Below are positions 42,185-50,304 of a DNA stretch of 62,912 nucleotides, one piece after another. Origin of the DNA: Ruminococcus flavefaciens (GTDB taxonomy: Bacteria; Bacillota; Clostridia; Oscillospirales; Ruminococcaceae). Made by a program: the position numbers and the translations under genes. The DNA is taken from positions 1 through 62,912 of the forward strand of contig CACXEJ010000094.1 in assembly GCA_902766595.1 (NCBI GenBank). Reading direction: 5' to 3'. The notes beneath the pieces were generated by a model, which did no database searches, had not been told where the DNA came from, and saw only the letters and a program-made list of their open reading frames with translations. Position 1 is the stretch's first letter; every line of letters begins with the position of its first letter.

Positions 42185-42216
42185 CAAAAAAGGAGAGCCG
42201 CAGGGCTCTCCTTTTT
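42185..42216. terminator. Bidirectional terminator between the dockerin gene and the peptide cluster
   Basis: GGAGAGCC (42192-42199) pairs with GGCTCTCC (42204-42211) over GCAG, with A residues before and T residues after. A 27-bp core is identical to the terminator at 34.98 kb. Confidence 0.9.
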
Positions 42217-42253
42217 ATGCTGTTTCAGCTTATTAAGATACTCACTCTGTGGG

Positions 42254-43753
42254 TTATTCCATTTCCGTGAGTTTTTTCCTGTCCGGTTTATCATGCGAAT
42301 TTAAAGGGATATGATCTATTCTTTCGATCTTGTTCGGCATCATATACCATGAAAGCTCCCTTTTCATAAAACTATAAAGCTGATCGCAGCACTCATTCTC
42401 CGACTGATAGTAAAGACAGATCTCTTCCTTTGATTTTCTGAATACGCAGCAGCATACGGATACAAGTCCCGACCGCATCACTGCCGTCTCTATTGCAGAA
42501 AGCTCTATCCTGTATCCGTTGCGTTTTATCTGAAGGTCTTTGCGTCCGGAAAAAACATATTCGCCGTCATCGTTTATATAACCCATATCACCTGTCCGGT
42601 ATATGGTTGCTGAACGCTCCGGCTCAAAAGGATCTTTGATAAAAGTCTCTTTTGTTTTTTCATCGTCATTGTAGTAGCCAGCTGCAAGGCAGTTTCCGCC
42701 TATGTAGAGCTCGCCTTTTACGTTATTCTGAGTAATGAGCCTTCTGTTTTCATCAAGCAGGTACACCTTTGTGTCCGGCATAGGACTTCCCATCGGTATG
42801 GGCTTATTTTCATCGACCGCCCCGACTTCATAAAAAAGAGCATTGCCTGTCATTTCTGTCGGTCCGTAAAGATTTACGAATTGAGTTCCGACAAGATTAT
42901 CCTTCCAGTAACTGATCGTATCGCAGGCTATTGCCTCACCCGAAAACATAACCTTTTTCAGATAGATGAACTTTTCATTCTTCATAATTTTTATTCTCGC
43001 AAGCAGTGCAAGTGCCGATACTGACCATATCAGAACGGATACTCTCCTGCTGTTGAACTCCGGAACAAGTCTGCCGGGGAAAATAAACATTTCTTTCGGA
43101 ATGATATAGACCTGAGCGCCAAGATAAAGCGAAATAAAGACCGATTTATTCGAGGAATCAAAATCCAATGAGGTCTGACAGCCGAAAACATCGCTTCCGG
43201 AAAAATCAAACTGTTCTGTAAACGCCTTTACCATACTTATAATACTGAAATGGGATTTCATTACACATTTGGGTTCCCCTGTTGTGCCTGACGTAAGAAA
43301 ACAGCACATCAGATCAGAAGCCGCAGTATTCTCTCTTATCCTTCTGAGCGCATCACTGTCAGCCTTACATTCCTTAGCCTCTTCATAACTGAAAGAACGT
43401 ATATCAGACCGGTCTGAAAAGACACGCAGATCACGTTTCTGGCACAAAACAATGTTACTGTCTACTTTATCAAGAACGGATACTATTTTTTTATCAGTAT
43501 AGCTGCTGTCCATAGGAATGTAAACGTTTCCGCTGTATATCGCGCCAAGTATCAGTATAACCGACTCTATGTCCCGCCTTGTGATAACGACGACCGGCTT
43601 GTGCTGCTGATCGTTGTCAAGAATATACTGCGCGACCGATCTTGCAGCTTCTGTCAGTTCCTTATAGGTGATCTCACTTTTCTGGTCAGAAAATGCTATT
43701 CTGTCAGCATAGATCTCTGCCGACTTTTCGATCATTTCAATAACATTATTCAT
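42254..43753 (-). CDS. NRPS-type amino acid adenylation enzyme (stand-alone A domain)
   Basis: A 499-aa ANL-superfamily enzyme activating a carboxylate with ATP. Motifs in order: TYKEL, CCFLTSGTTGEPK (P-loop), LDFDSSNKSVF (A4, whose Asp usually binds the substrate alpha-amine), NLYGPTEMTG, YRTGDMG, then GRKDLQIKRNGYRIE and the late catalytic Lys near HDKPDRKKL. The A4 Asp points to an amino acid substrate. No carrier domain is fused, so it must load a free carrier, probably the ACP at 55.9 kb. It is the last gene of the peptide cluster, before a bidirectional terminator. Confidence 0.9.
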   Translation of the reverse strand: MNNVIEMIEKSAEIYADRIAFSDQKSEITYKELTEAARSVAQYILDNDQQHKPVVVITRRDIESVILILGAIYSGNVYIPMDSSYTDKKIVSVLDKVDSNIVLCQKRDLRVFSDRSDIRSFSYEEAKECKADSDALRRIRENTAASDLMCCFLTSGTTGEPKCVMKSHFSIISMVKAFTEQFDFSGSDVFGCQTSLDFDSSNKSVFISLYLGAQVYIIPKEMFIFPGRLVPEFNSRRVSVLIWSVSALALLARIKIMKNEKFIYLKKVMFSGEAIACDTISYWKDNLVGTQFVNLYGPTEMTGNALFYEVGAVDENKPIPMGSPMPDTKVYLLDENRRLITQNNVKGELYIGGNCLAAGYYNDDEKTKETFIKDPFEPERSATIYRTGDMGYINDDGEYVFSGRKDLQIKRNGYRIELSAIETAVMRSGLVSVCCCVFRKSKEEICLYYQSENECCDQLYSFMKRELSWYMMPNKIERIDHIPLNSHDKPDRKKLTEME

Positions 43754-43780
43754 ATAATACCACTCTATTCCCTGTATAGC

Positions 43781-44839
43781 TCAGACAGCTTCTATAAAGC
43801 CGCAGTACGCCTTATTCATTCTGTTTTCAGCAATCAAGATCTGGTCTGTTATCTGAACATATTTCGAGTCTATGCGCTCCTTGCCCTTCAGGAAATCCTT
43901 GTACAGATTATTGTTTAAAAGATCCCAGTTTCTGACTGAATTATTGAGTGCATCAACAAGCTCCGAAGCCGCTTTGCTGTCATTGCTGTAAGTATCTTTC
44001 AGATACTGCACCTGAAGATTTCTTCTTCCCTTTATGTGCCATATCCTCCAGAGGAAAAACTTCATAGTATCTCTGTCGTGGGACGGAGCGTCCTGCGAAA
44101 AATACATATTGCCCTTTTCAAAAAGCTCCGCGAGCTTCTCTATCGCCTCAGCGCCATAGTATGTGTATATACCATCATCGTATGTTGCTTCTTTATTGTA
44201 ATTATCATAGGAACGCCTGAAAACATCTTCACAATTATCCGATGCAGCTTTCAGCTTTTCAAAGTCGAACACAAACTCTCCGACCTCACAAAAATCCGCC
44301 ATAGCCTCATCAAACTCTTTTTTGCTTATGACGCCGACTTCGCTGTTCTCTTCATACGGAGTAAACCGCTCCATATTGATAATGGCAGGATTATCAACAA
44401 AAAACAGATTGTCCACGTCCTCGCCTATGACTGAAAAATAGTGGTCAGACTTAGGCTTGCTGTCCTTATAATCCGGATCATAAAGCTCCTGAAACGGAAG
44501 TCTTTCAACTATCGGGTGAATTATCGCCGGCTCACCGTTCTTCAGAACTGCCGATACTCTTTCGGAAGGAGTCTCCCCCTCATTATGCAGAAGTATGTCT
44601 ATCATATCATTTATCCACACGTTATCAATAGTGCCGAAATACACTATCTCATCATTCCTGATAGCCAGCTTTAACGTAGTCTCATTCAAATAAGCCTTGT
44701 AAAAATCAGGAATACCGAATTTCAGTTTTCCGATAACGTAAGAAGTCTGCGAGAGACAGTCGGAGAGTGAGTCAACCGTTGTATCTATAGCTCCGGAGCT
44801 GTTTCTGAAAAAATGCGCGTTCAACCATTCCTTAGACAT
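43781..44839 (-). CDS. BtrH-like (papain-fold) acyltransferase candidate
   Basis: A 352-aa protein resembling the N-terminal domain of butirosin BtrH (DUF4872 group). C28 near the N-terminus, H133 in DHYFSVIGED and D149 in FFVDNP would form the Cys-His-Asp set; the strand GEPAIIHPIVERLPF fits the C39/BtrH fold. The C-terminal 170 residues are helical. BtrH moves an acyl group from an acyl carrier protein to an amine. The cluster encodes a canonical ACP and two adenylating enzymes, so an analogous transfer to the peptide or its sugars is a reasonable guess. Start 44839 has an AGGTTTTG-type weak ribosome site 8-10 nt upstream. Confidence 0.7.
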   Translation of the reverse strand: MSKEWLNAHFFRNSSGAIDTTVDSLSDCLSQTSYVIGKLKFGIPDFYKAYLNETTLKLAIRNDEIVYFGTIDNVWINDMIDILLHNEGETPSERVSAVLKNGEPAIIHPIVERLPFQELYDPDYKDSKPKSDHYFSVIGEDVDNLFFVDNPAIINMERFTPYEENSEVGVISKKEFDEAMADFCEVGEFVFDFEKLKAASDNCEDVFRRSYDNYNKEATYDDGIYTYYGAEAIEKLAELFEKGNMYFSQDAPSHDRDTMKFFLWRIWHIKGRRNLQVQYLKDTYSNDSKAASELVDALNNSVRNWDLLNNNLYKDFLKGKERIDSKYVQITDQILIAENRMNKAYCGFIEAV

Positions 44840-44856
44840 ATCAAAACCTCACCAAA

Positions 44857-45801
44857 TCACCATTCGTGCATATCTGCATTTATCTTCTTGACAGAAGGAT
44901 CAACGCCGTTCCAGTACCAGAAATACGGATCACATTCAGGCAGACCGTCCTGCTCTGATCTTGCAGAAACGACGCAGTATTCGCCATTCTTATCCATAGC
45001 ATAGATGCTGACTCCGCCGCGGAAATCTGTCTGCACGTTTCTGAGATCATTAAGAGCTTCAAGGCAGGCTTCTTTCAGGCTCATTTTCATTTTAAGGTAA
45101 AGTATTACCGAATGTGCAGTATTTGAACGGATAGTAAGCTCTCCCATTCCTGTACAAGCAGCAGCTCCATACCTGTTATCGGCGTAAATACCGGAACCGA
45201 TAGCAGGAGAATCACCGAGTCTGCCGGGATATTTAAAGCTCCAGCCGCTCGTGCTCGAACCTGCACTTATGTTTCCGTTATTATCTATCGCAAGAAAAAC
45301 AGTAGTTCCCTTTGCAGTCTTGTTTGTTGCAGTGAGCTGTGAAGGTCTTATCAGAGATATATCCGGCCAGTTTTTCTTTTCGCTTTCATTGAGGTGCTCA
45401 TCAAGCCATTCCTTCCATTCAGCGACCGAAATATCTGTAAGATTATCCGATCTTTCTGCATTTATGTCATGTGCAAATCTCTCTGCGCCTTCTCCGACAA
45501 GAAGAACGTGCGGAAGCTCGTCCATCATTCTTCTTGCAACAGAAATAGGATGAGCATAGCCTGAAATAGCTCCGACCGCTCCGGCGTGCATATTTGAACC
45601 GTCGATTATTCCGGCATCGAGCTGTACCTTTCCGAGCATATTCGGAAGTCCTCCGAAGCCTACCCACCTGACTTCCGGATCAGATTCTACAAGTCTTATT
45701 CCGCTTTCGATCGCATCTAAAGAAGAAGCGCCTTCGTTCAGAAGCTTTATTGTTTTTTCATGTCCGGCAACAGCAACCGAATTTGTAAGTAAAAAAGCCA
45801 T
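44857..45801 (-). CDS. Ntn-hydrolase: N4-(GlcNAc)-asparaginase / isoaspartyl peptidase family
   Basis: A 314-aa autocatalytic Ntn hydrolase. Cleavage is expected before T166 in KGTTVFLAID, giving an N-terminal Thr nucleophile, followed by the family block GSSTSGWSFKYPGRLGDSPAIGSGIYADN and AACTGMGE. N-terminal marks are DAIESGIRLVE, GFGGLPN and GSNMHAGAVGAI. No signal peptide is evident, so it acts in the cytoplasm. Family members hydrolyse the GlcNAc-Asn bond, beta-aspartyl peptides or asparagine. In a cluster with glycosyltransferases it could trim or deprotect the product, or be an immunity enzyme; none of this is proven. Confidence 0.9.
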   Translation of the reverse strand: MAFLLTNSVAVAGHEKTIKLLNEGASSLDAIESGIRLVESDPEVRWVGFGGLPNMLGKVQLDAGIIDGSNMHAGAVGAISGYAHPISVARRMMDELPHVLLVGEGAERFAHDINAERSDNLTDISVAEWKEWLDEHLNESEKKNWPDISLIRPSQLTATNKTAKGTTVFLAIDNNGNISAGSSTSGWSFKYPGRLGDSPAIGSGIYADNRYGAAACTGMGELTIRSNTAHSVILYLKMKMSLKEACLEALNDLRNVQTDFRGGVSIYAMDKNGEYCVVSARSEQDGLPECDPYFWYWNGVDPSVKKINADMHEW

Positions 45802-45857
45802 AATTATTCTCCTGTTCTGGTTTTGCTGCGCTTATACAGCATTTAATATGTATGGTT

Positions 45858-48407
45858 TTATGCGAGACTGACTATATTATGCCTGAGACTGTCAGCCTTT
45901 CGGATAAAGTTTCTTGCGATCTCATCTTCGCCGTCTTTTTTCATTGACTCAGCTTTTTTCCTGAGGAAAGCGATCATCAGCAGGTTTTTATCGTCGGTGC
46001 TGATCTCACCGTTATTGCAGGCAAGCTCAAGAGCCTTCTGAAATCCCTTGACATCAATAAGACTTTTCTTGAGATTGAACATATGATTTCCGCCGACAAG
46101 ACTGCGAGTCCTTGAACCGTCCTTATTCTGCGGTATCCTGTATTTGGTGCAGAGCGAATCAAGATACATATATTCCCAGCCGCTTGCTGAATAGACGAGC
46201 CATGTATAATAATCCTCTGAAACTCTTTCCTGAGGGAACGGGTATTTAAGCGCCACACAGGTCCTGACAGAAGTTGAAGATGTCAGGTTTATGTAGCCTG
46301 TTTCAATGCCTATCTTGCGCCATACTCCCCTTCCCTGCGGCGGATCTGATCTCAGCTGTTCCTGAATTTCACGAATGGACGGGAGAATTTTCATATTCTC
46401 CACATACTTTCCGTTTTCATCAATAACATCAAAGGAACTGTAAACGACTCCCACAGACGGATTAGCCATAAAAGCGTTTCTTGTCCTTTCAATTCTCTCC
46501 GGAGAAGCTACATCATCAGAGTCAAGGTAAAGTATAAACGGGCAGCCAAGCATAGACGCTCTCAATATACCAACATTTCGTGCATTTCCCGGTCCCTTGT
46601 TATTTCTGAGGAAAATAGTCTCGATCCTGTTGCGGCTTTCCTTTGAGATAGTTCTCAGGAAATTCTTGACGCTGCTCTCCGGAGAAGCATCATCGACAAT
46701 TATGATCTTCCAGTCCTTGTCTGTCTGGACCTGTACGCTTTTCAGCGCATTCTTAAGCCAGAGGAGCTCGTTCTCCGTACCGGTGCTGTAATGCGGTATC
46801 ACAACGGCAGCAGCGGAGATCTGAACTGTACTGATCCTGTTCCACGGCATAATAAAGCCTTTGTCAGTAAGACTGTAAAGAAGGTCTGTAAGGTCATCGT
46901 GAGAAATATCCACTCTGTTTTCAAGGTCAAGAACTGTTTCGCCGGAAATAATATTCTCCATAACGCGCTTTTCAGAACCGGTCAGCTTACAGCCTGTAAG
47001 TTCAAAGCTGTCATTCCATCTTGAGTCATATGAAACGAGCTCACCGTTACTGTATTCCCAGTCAAATCCCTTCGAGACGATACTGTCACTGAACCATACT
47101 GCATCTTCAGCCTTTTTATCAGCACATTCCGAAGCTATCATATCATAGTATTCGCTGTCAAGATCGGGATGAAGATGCTCCCAGCTTATATGACGCTTCT
47201 GACTTCCGTATTTATTATGTATCTTTTCTGAGATCTCAAATACTTTATCATCAACGGCATAATCAGTATCAGAACGGTCACGCCCGATGTAATCATAGTA
47301 GGTCTCGTTTATTATATCATTAATATTCTCTGCAAAGAGTTTCAGAGAATAGTTATTTGCTGCATTAAGTCTTGCGCTCTTTGACATAGTGTTTCTTATG
47401 TCATTATGTGTTATCAGAAATTCAATTCTGTCTTTTAACTGCTCGGTATTTATCCTTGCACCGAATTTACTGTGTACTGTCTCTATTTTAAAGCCTGCTG
47501 CTTCATCAGTTATAGTATCTTTAAGTCCTCCCCATGCTGTACCAACAACAGGAAGACCGCAAGCCTGCATTTCAACAGGCGTATATCCAAAATTCTCACT
47601 GATAAGAGTTGTAGCATTAATTCCAATATCAGCGAGACTCAATAATTCCGCATATTTATTTGTATCATTCTGAGTATCAAACAGAATGACAGAAGAGCCG
47701 AGTCCGAATTTTTCCACTTCAGACATAAACACTTCTTTTATATCACTTACCCTGCCTTCATTGAATTCAGGTATATAGAAGTCATCAAATGATCCAAGAA
47801 ACATAAATACCAGATCATCATATTTTTTCCTCAGCTCCCTGAGAGCGCTCAGGAGAACAAGGGGGTTTTTCTGATGATTGATCCTTCCTGCGTATACTGC
47901 AATAAAGGCATCTTCCGGTATGTTGTATTTTTTTCTGAGTACAGCTTTATCTGCCGCAGGTCTGAATATATCTGTATCAACACCAAAAGGGATCATAACT
48001 CTGCTGAGCGACTGATCCTTTACGAGCTTATCAAAAATATTCACACAGCTTGTACAATTCAGGATAGCCTTGTCATAGCACCTGAAGGTATTATGATTAT
48101 CCGCAAGCCATGCTGCACCTTTCTGCATAGAACCTAACCCATAAAACACAATGGGAAATTCTTTATAAGTTCTGTCAACTGTATAATAGGGTGATAAAAG
48201 AAACAGCAGATCTATCTTATCGGCAAACTCCTTATAGGCATCGTTGTTTTCAACGTAATAGGACTCTACTTCATAAACTACTGTATCATATTTCTGAGAT
48301 ATTGTGTCAACTGTATCCCGCCACAGCTTGTTAACACTGACATAGGGCGGGTCACCTCTTTTATCTAATATTACCCCAACAGTAATTGTTTTTCCCATAC
48401 TTTTCAT
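45858..48407 (-). CDS. Double glycosyltransferase GT4 - winged-helix-like insert - GT2
   Basis: An 849-aa cytoplasmic fusion. Residues 1-390 form a GT4 enzyme (VYAGRINHQKNP; ENFGYTPVEMQACGLPVVGTAWGG with the E-x7-E donor motif). Residues about 480-545 form a small helical/winged-helix-like unit (LTGSEKRVMENIISGETVLDLE and so on, ending DKGFIMPW) that recalls PqqD-type peptide-binding modules. Residues about 550-849 form a GT2 enzyme (VVIPHYSTGTENE; IIIVDDASPESS; YLDSDD metal motif). Two sugar additions by one protein fit the adjacent precursor with an 11-Thr tract, a potential O-glycosylation site. It is separated from the precursor by a hairpin. AGGAG lies 8 nt before the start. Confidence 0.88.
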   Translation of the reverse strand: MKSMGKTITVGVILDKRGDPPYVSVNKLWRDTVDTISQKYDTVVYEVESYYVENNDAYKEFADKIDLLFLLSPYYTVDRTYKEFPIVFYGLGSMQKGAAWLADNHNTFRCYDKAILNCTSCVNIFDKLVKDQSLSRVMIPFGVDTDIFRPAADKAVLRKKYNIPEDAFIAVYAGRINHQKNPLVLLSALRELRKKYDDLVFMFLGSFDDFYIPEFNEGRVSDIKEVFMSEVEKFGLGSSVILFDTQNDTNKYAELLSLADIGINATTLISENFGYTPVEMQACGLPVVGTAWGGLKDTITDEAAGFKIETVHSKFGARINTEQLKDRIEFLITHNDIRNTMSKSARLNAANNYSLKLFAENINDIINETYYDYIGRDRSDTDYAVDDKVFEISEKIHNKYGSQKRHISWEHLHPDLDSEYYDMIASECADKKAEDAVWFSDSIVSKGFDWEYSNGELVSYDSRWNDSFELTGCKLTGSEKRVMENIISGETVLDLENRVDISHDDLTDLLYSLTDKGFIMPWNRISTVQISAAAVVIPHYSTGTENELLWLKNALKSVQVQTDKDWKIIIVDDASPESSVKNFLRTISKESRNRIETIFLRNNKGPGNARNVGILRASMLGCPFILYLDSDDVASPERIERTRNAFMANPSVGVVYSSFDVIDENGKYVENMKILPSIREIQEQLRSDPPQGRGVWRKIGIETGYINLTSSTSVRTCVALKYPFPQERVSEDYYTWLVYSASGWEYMYLDSLCTKYRIPQNKDGSRTRSLVGGNHMFNLKKSLIDVKGFQKALELACNNGEISTDDKNLLMIAFLRKKAESMKKDGEDEIARNFIRKADSLRHNIVSLA

Positions 48408-48463
48408 TTCAAGATCTCCTAATCTTTGGCAAAATCAATTCAAAAAAATACTCCAATTATCAG

Positions 48464-48498
48464 AAAAAAACTGAGAGCAAATTTTTAGGTTTGCCCTC
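48464..48498 (-). terminator. Attenuator/terminator hairpin after the precursor gene
   Basis: On the minus-strand transcript GAGGGCAAA (48498-48490) pairs with TTTGCTCTC (48481-48473, one G-U pair), followed by U residues (A run at 48464-48470). It lies between the precursor and its downstream glycosyltransferase, so it likely stops part of transcription or stabilises a short precursor mRNA. Confidence 0.78.
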
Positions 48499-48557
48499 AA
48501 TTCTTTTCAGTTAAACTCTTAAGTCGGATCAAGTTTAATGGTTTATAAAGTAGTTAA

Positions 48558-48755
48558 TTACTTGTTTCTGCGCTTGCCGCCGCCAGTTGTTGTAGTTGTT
48601 GTAGTTGTAGTTGTTGTGCCAGCGTAGTTCTGATTTGTCTGCATTGATGACGACTGAATGTGGTTGACCTCAGGTCTGCACTGCTTCCAATCGCTGCAAA
48701 CTGAATACATCTCGATAGAATTATTTGATACGTTTACTTTTTTTAACTGTCTCAT
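48558..48755 (-). CDS. RiPP precursor peptide with an 11-threonine tract
   Basis: A 65-aa peptide. A Lys-rich start (MRQLKKVNV) and a region with C20 and C26 (YSVCSDWKQC) form the presumed leader and first modified segment, followed by a Ser/Asn/Gln-rich stretch, then eleven consecutive Thr, GGG and KRRNK at the end. Codons in the Thr tract alternate irregularly between ACA and ACT, so the run is kept at protein level and is not a simple DNA slip. AAGGAG lies 8 nt before the ATG. The LKKVxV...NSIExYxxC start resembles Cys-rich Clostridia peptides matured by radical SAM/SPASM enzymes (Clo7bot type). It sits in the middle of twelve modification and export genes. Not searched against databases. 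Confidence 0.85.
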   Translation of the reverse strand: MRQLKKVNVSNNSIEMYSVCSDWKQCRPEVNHIQSSSMQTNQNYAGTTTTTTTTTTTGGGKRRNK

Positions 48756-48789
48756 AGTTATTACTCCTTAGTGTTATGAATTTAATATA

Positions 48790-48820
48790 TTTCAATTTCG
48801 CCCGACTCACGAAAATGAAA
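48790..48820 (-). promoter_or_regulatory. Hairpin in the 5' region of the precursor gene
   Basis: TTTCAATTTCG (48790-48800) and CGAAAATGAAA (48810-48820) pair at 10 of 11 positions with a 9-nt loop, just upstream of the precursor ribosome site. There is no U tract, so it is more likely a processing or stability element than a terminator. Confidence 0.6.
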
Positions 48821-48866
48821 GCAGAATAATGTTAAGTAGAATAGATCTTACTATATAAATTTTATA

Positions 48867-49133
48867 TCAGTATGACATTGCTTTGTTATCGCAGTAATTT
48901 GAGATCGCATCACAAAAGCCGCCAAAACTATAAAATCTATTGTCGTCAAAATCCTTATCCGAAAATTTTATGTTAAAGTCTCTTTCAGCGCAAAGAACAA
49001 GATATACAAGCATTTTAGCATCAAGTGCTATACTGCCTACCAATAATGATGTGTTATCATCTATAACTATATCGTCCTTTACACCAAAATCATTTCTAAG
49101 TATGCTTTTCACTTTTTCTCTTATATTGTCCAT
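48867..49133 (-). CDS. Acyl-carrier-like protein lacking the phosphopantetheine serine
   Basis: An 88-aa protein with the four-helix acyl carrier pattern (IREKVKSILRNDFGV ... ERDFNIKFSD). At the DSL site it reads ALDAK, so the attachment Ser is Ala. It therefore cannot carry phosphopantetheine in the normal way. It matches the description of acyl-carrier-related proteins in radical SAM peptide maturation systems (TIGR04069-type, from memory). It may act as a scaffold or partner for the maturase. Start 49133 is set by AAGGAG upstream. It lies 13 nt after the TIGR04066-like gene and just before the precursor. Confidence 0.8.
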   Translation of the reverse strand: MDNIREKVKSILRNDFGVKDDIVIDDNTSLLVGSIALDAKMLVYLVLCAERDFNIKFSDKDFDDNRFYSFGGFCDAISNYCDNKAMSY

Positions 49134-49146
49134 ATTCACATACTCC

Positions 49147-50304
49147 TTATTGATCGGACGCAGCACTTGCACCGCTGAGTTTACTTATAAGCCTTTCAGT
49201 CACAATACTGTCACAGCCATCAGCCATAAAATTGACTACTAAACCATCAGCGTCAGCGTACTCATTAGCTATCACTGAATTGACCATATCTATATTTACA
49301 TGATCGGTGTCAACACAATCAACAAACACATCACTTCGTTCAAGTTCCTCGTTTGACATATGTATCGTATCCGGTTTAACGCCATAGCAGTATCTGCATT
49401 TATTAATGAGCTCTTCGATCGCAAACTTGCCGTTTTCTCTGTAAAGAGCGGCAAGGACCATATAATCCGGTTTCATAGCCTGAAAAGTTATATACGGAAG
49501 AACTCCAAATCTGTTTGTCTCCTGATCGTTAAAACGCTGCATAGCGCCGGGCACACCAACGATCATAATATCCGGTGCTTCATTCAGAACGATCTGACTC
49601 AAAAATCTGCTGAAAACATAGGGCTTTTCAGTCTCATCAACTGCGCCGCTCAGCATAAAATCAGGGAAGCGGTGTACGCCAAAGAACAGTGAGCAGAAAT
49701 TGGAGCCAACCATCGACACCTTATACCCCTGAGCTCTGAGACAGCGGAGGAGCTTGAGTTCAATTGGAAACTTTCCTGTTGCTTCCCATTCTCCCGACAC
49801 TGCACAAATAGGAGCATTAATCTCCACGACTTCTTTCAGAACTTTGTCGTTCCTGTTTTTAATGGCGAATTCTTCATTTATTCCGGCTGTTTTATAGTAC
49901 GAGAACTCTTCTTCAGCTGCACTGAAATCCAGAAGATAAATAAACTCTGCACCGGCTTTTTTACAAGCCTCTTTGATCTCATCAAGCTGTTCATCTATAA
50001 AATAAGCACAGCAGATGACCTTCCTGACGTGCGGTATATAGCTAACTATCTCCTTTATCAGAGACTTTGCAGCATCAGGCTCTATCGTGAAATCAGGAAT
50101 AAGTAGTATATCATTTTCCTTTGTAAATTCTTTAGGTGACTTTTTAATCTTTTCAGGACCGTCAACAGTTTCAATGTCCTTGCCGGCAAATCCCCAGCAT
50201 CGCGGTGAAGCTGCCTCACTGAGACAATAATCAGCATCAAGCAAGTCCTTGAATTCCGAAAAAGCCATACATTCGAGATTAAAGGGATAAACTGCTATTC
50301 TCAA
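49147..50304 (-). CDS. Peptide maturation system protein (TIGR04066-like)
   Basis: A 385-aa cytoplasmic protein. The first half is alpha/beta, with LLIPDFTIEPDAAKSLIKEIV. The second half has a P-loop-like GEWEATGKFPIELKLLRCLRAQGYKVSMVGSN, DIMIVGVPGAM, and a Cys-containing stretch (CRYCYGVKPD) before a DVFVDCVDTDHVNI region. It resembles the TIGR04066 family that accompanies radical SAM maturases of Clostridia peptides (recalled, not searched). Function is unknown; nucleotide binding is possible from the P-loop-like segment. A TTG at 50304, right after the maturase stop and 10 nt after GGGAGG, is the start. Confidence 0.8.
   Translation of the reverse strand: MRIAVYPFNLECMAFSEFKDLLDADYCLSEAASPRCWGFAGKDIETVDGPEKIKKSPKEFTKENDILLIPDFTIEPDAAKSLIKEIVSYIPHVRKVICCAYFIDEQLDEIKEACKKAGAEFIYLLDFSAAEEEFSYYKTAGINEEFAIKNRNDKVLKEVVEINAPICAVSGEWEATGKFPIELKLLRCLRAQGYKVSMVGSNFCSLFFGVHRFPDFMLSGAVDETEKPYVFSRFLSQIVLNEAPDIMIVGVPGAMQRFNDQETNRFGVLPYITFQAMKPDYMVLAALYRENGKFAIEELINKCRYCYGVKPDTIHMSNEELERSDVFVDCVDTDHVNIDMVNSVIANEYADADGLVVNFMADGCDSIVTERLISKLSGASAASDQ

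Noticed and set aside
48588..48625. Poly-Thr coding stretch as a simple DNA repeat or CRISPR-like unit
   Set aside because: The ACA/ACT order is irregular, it is short, and it lies in frame in a gene with good start signals; no spacer structure exists.
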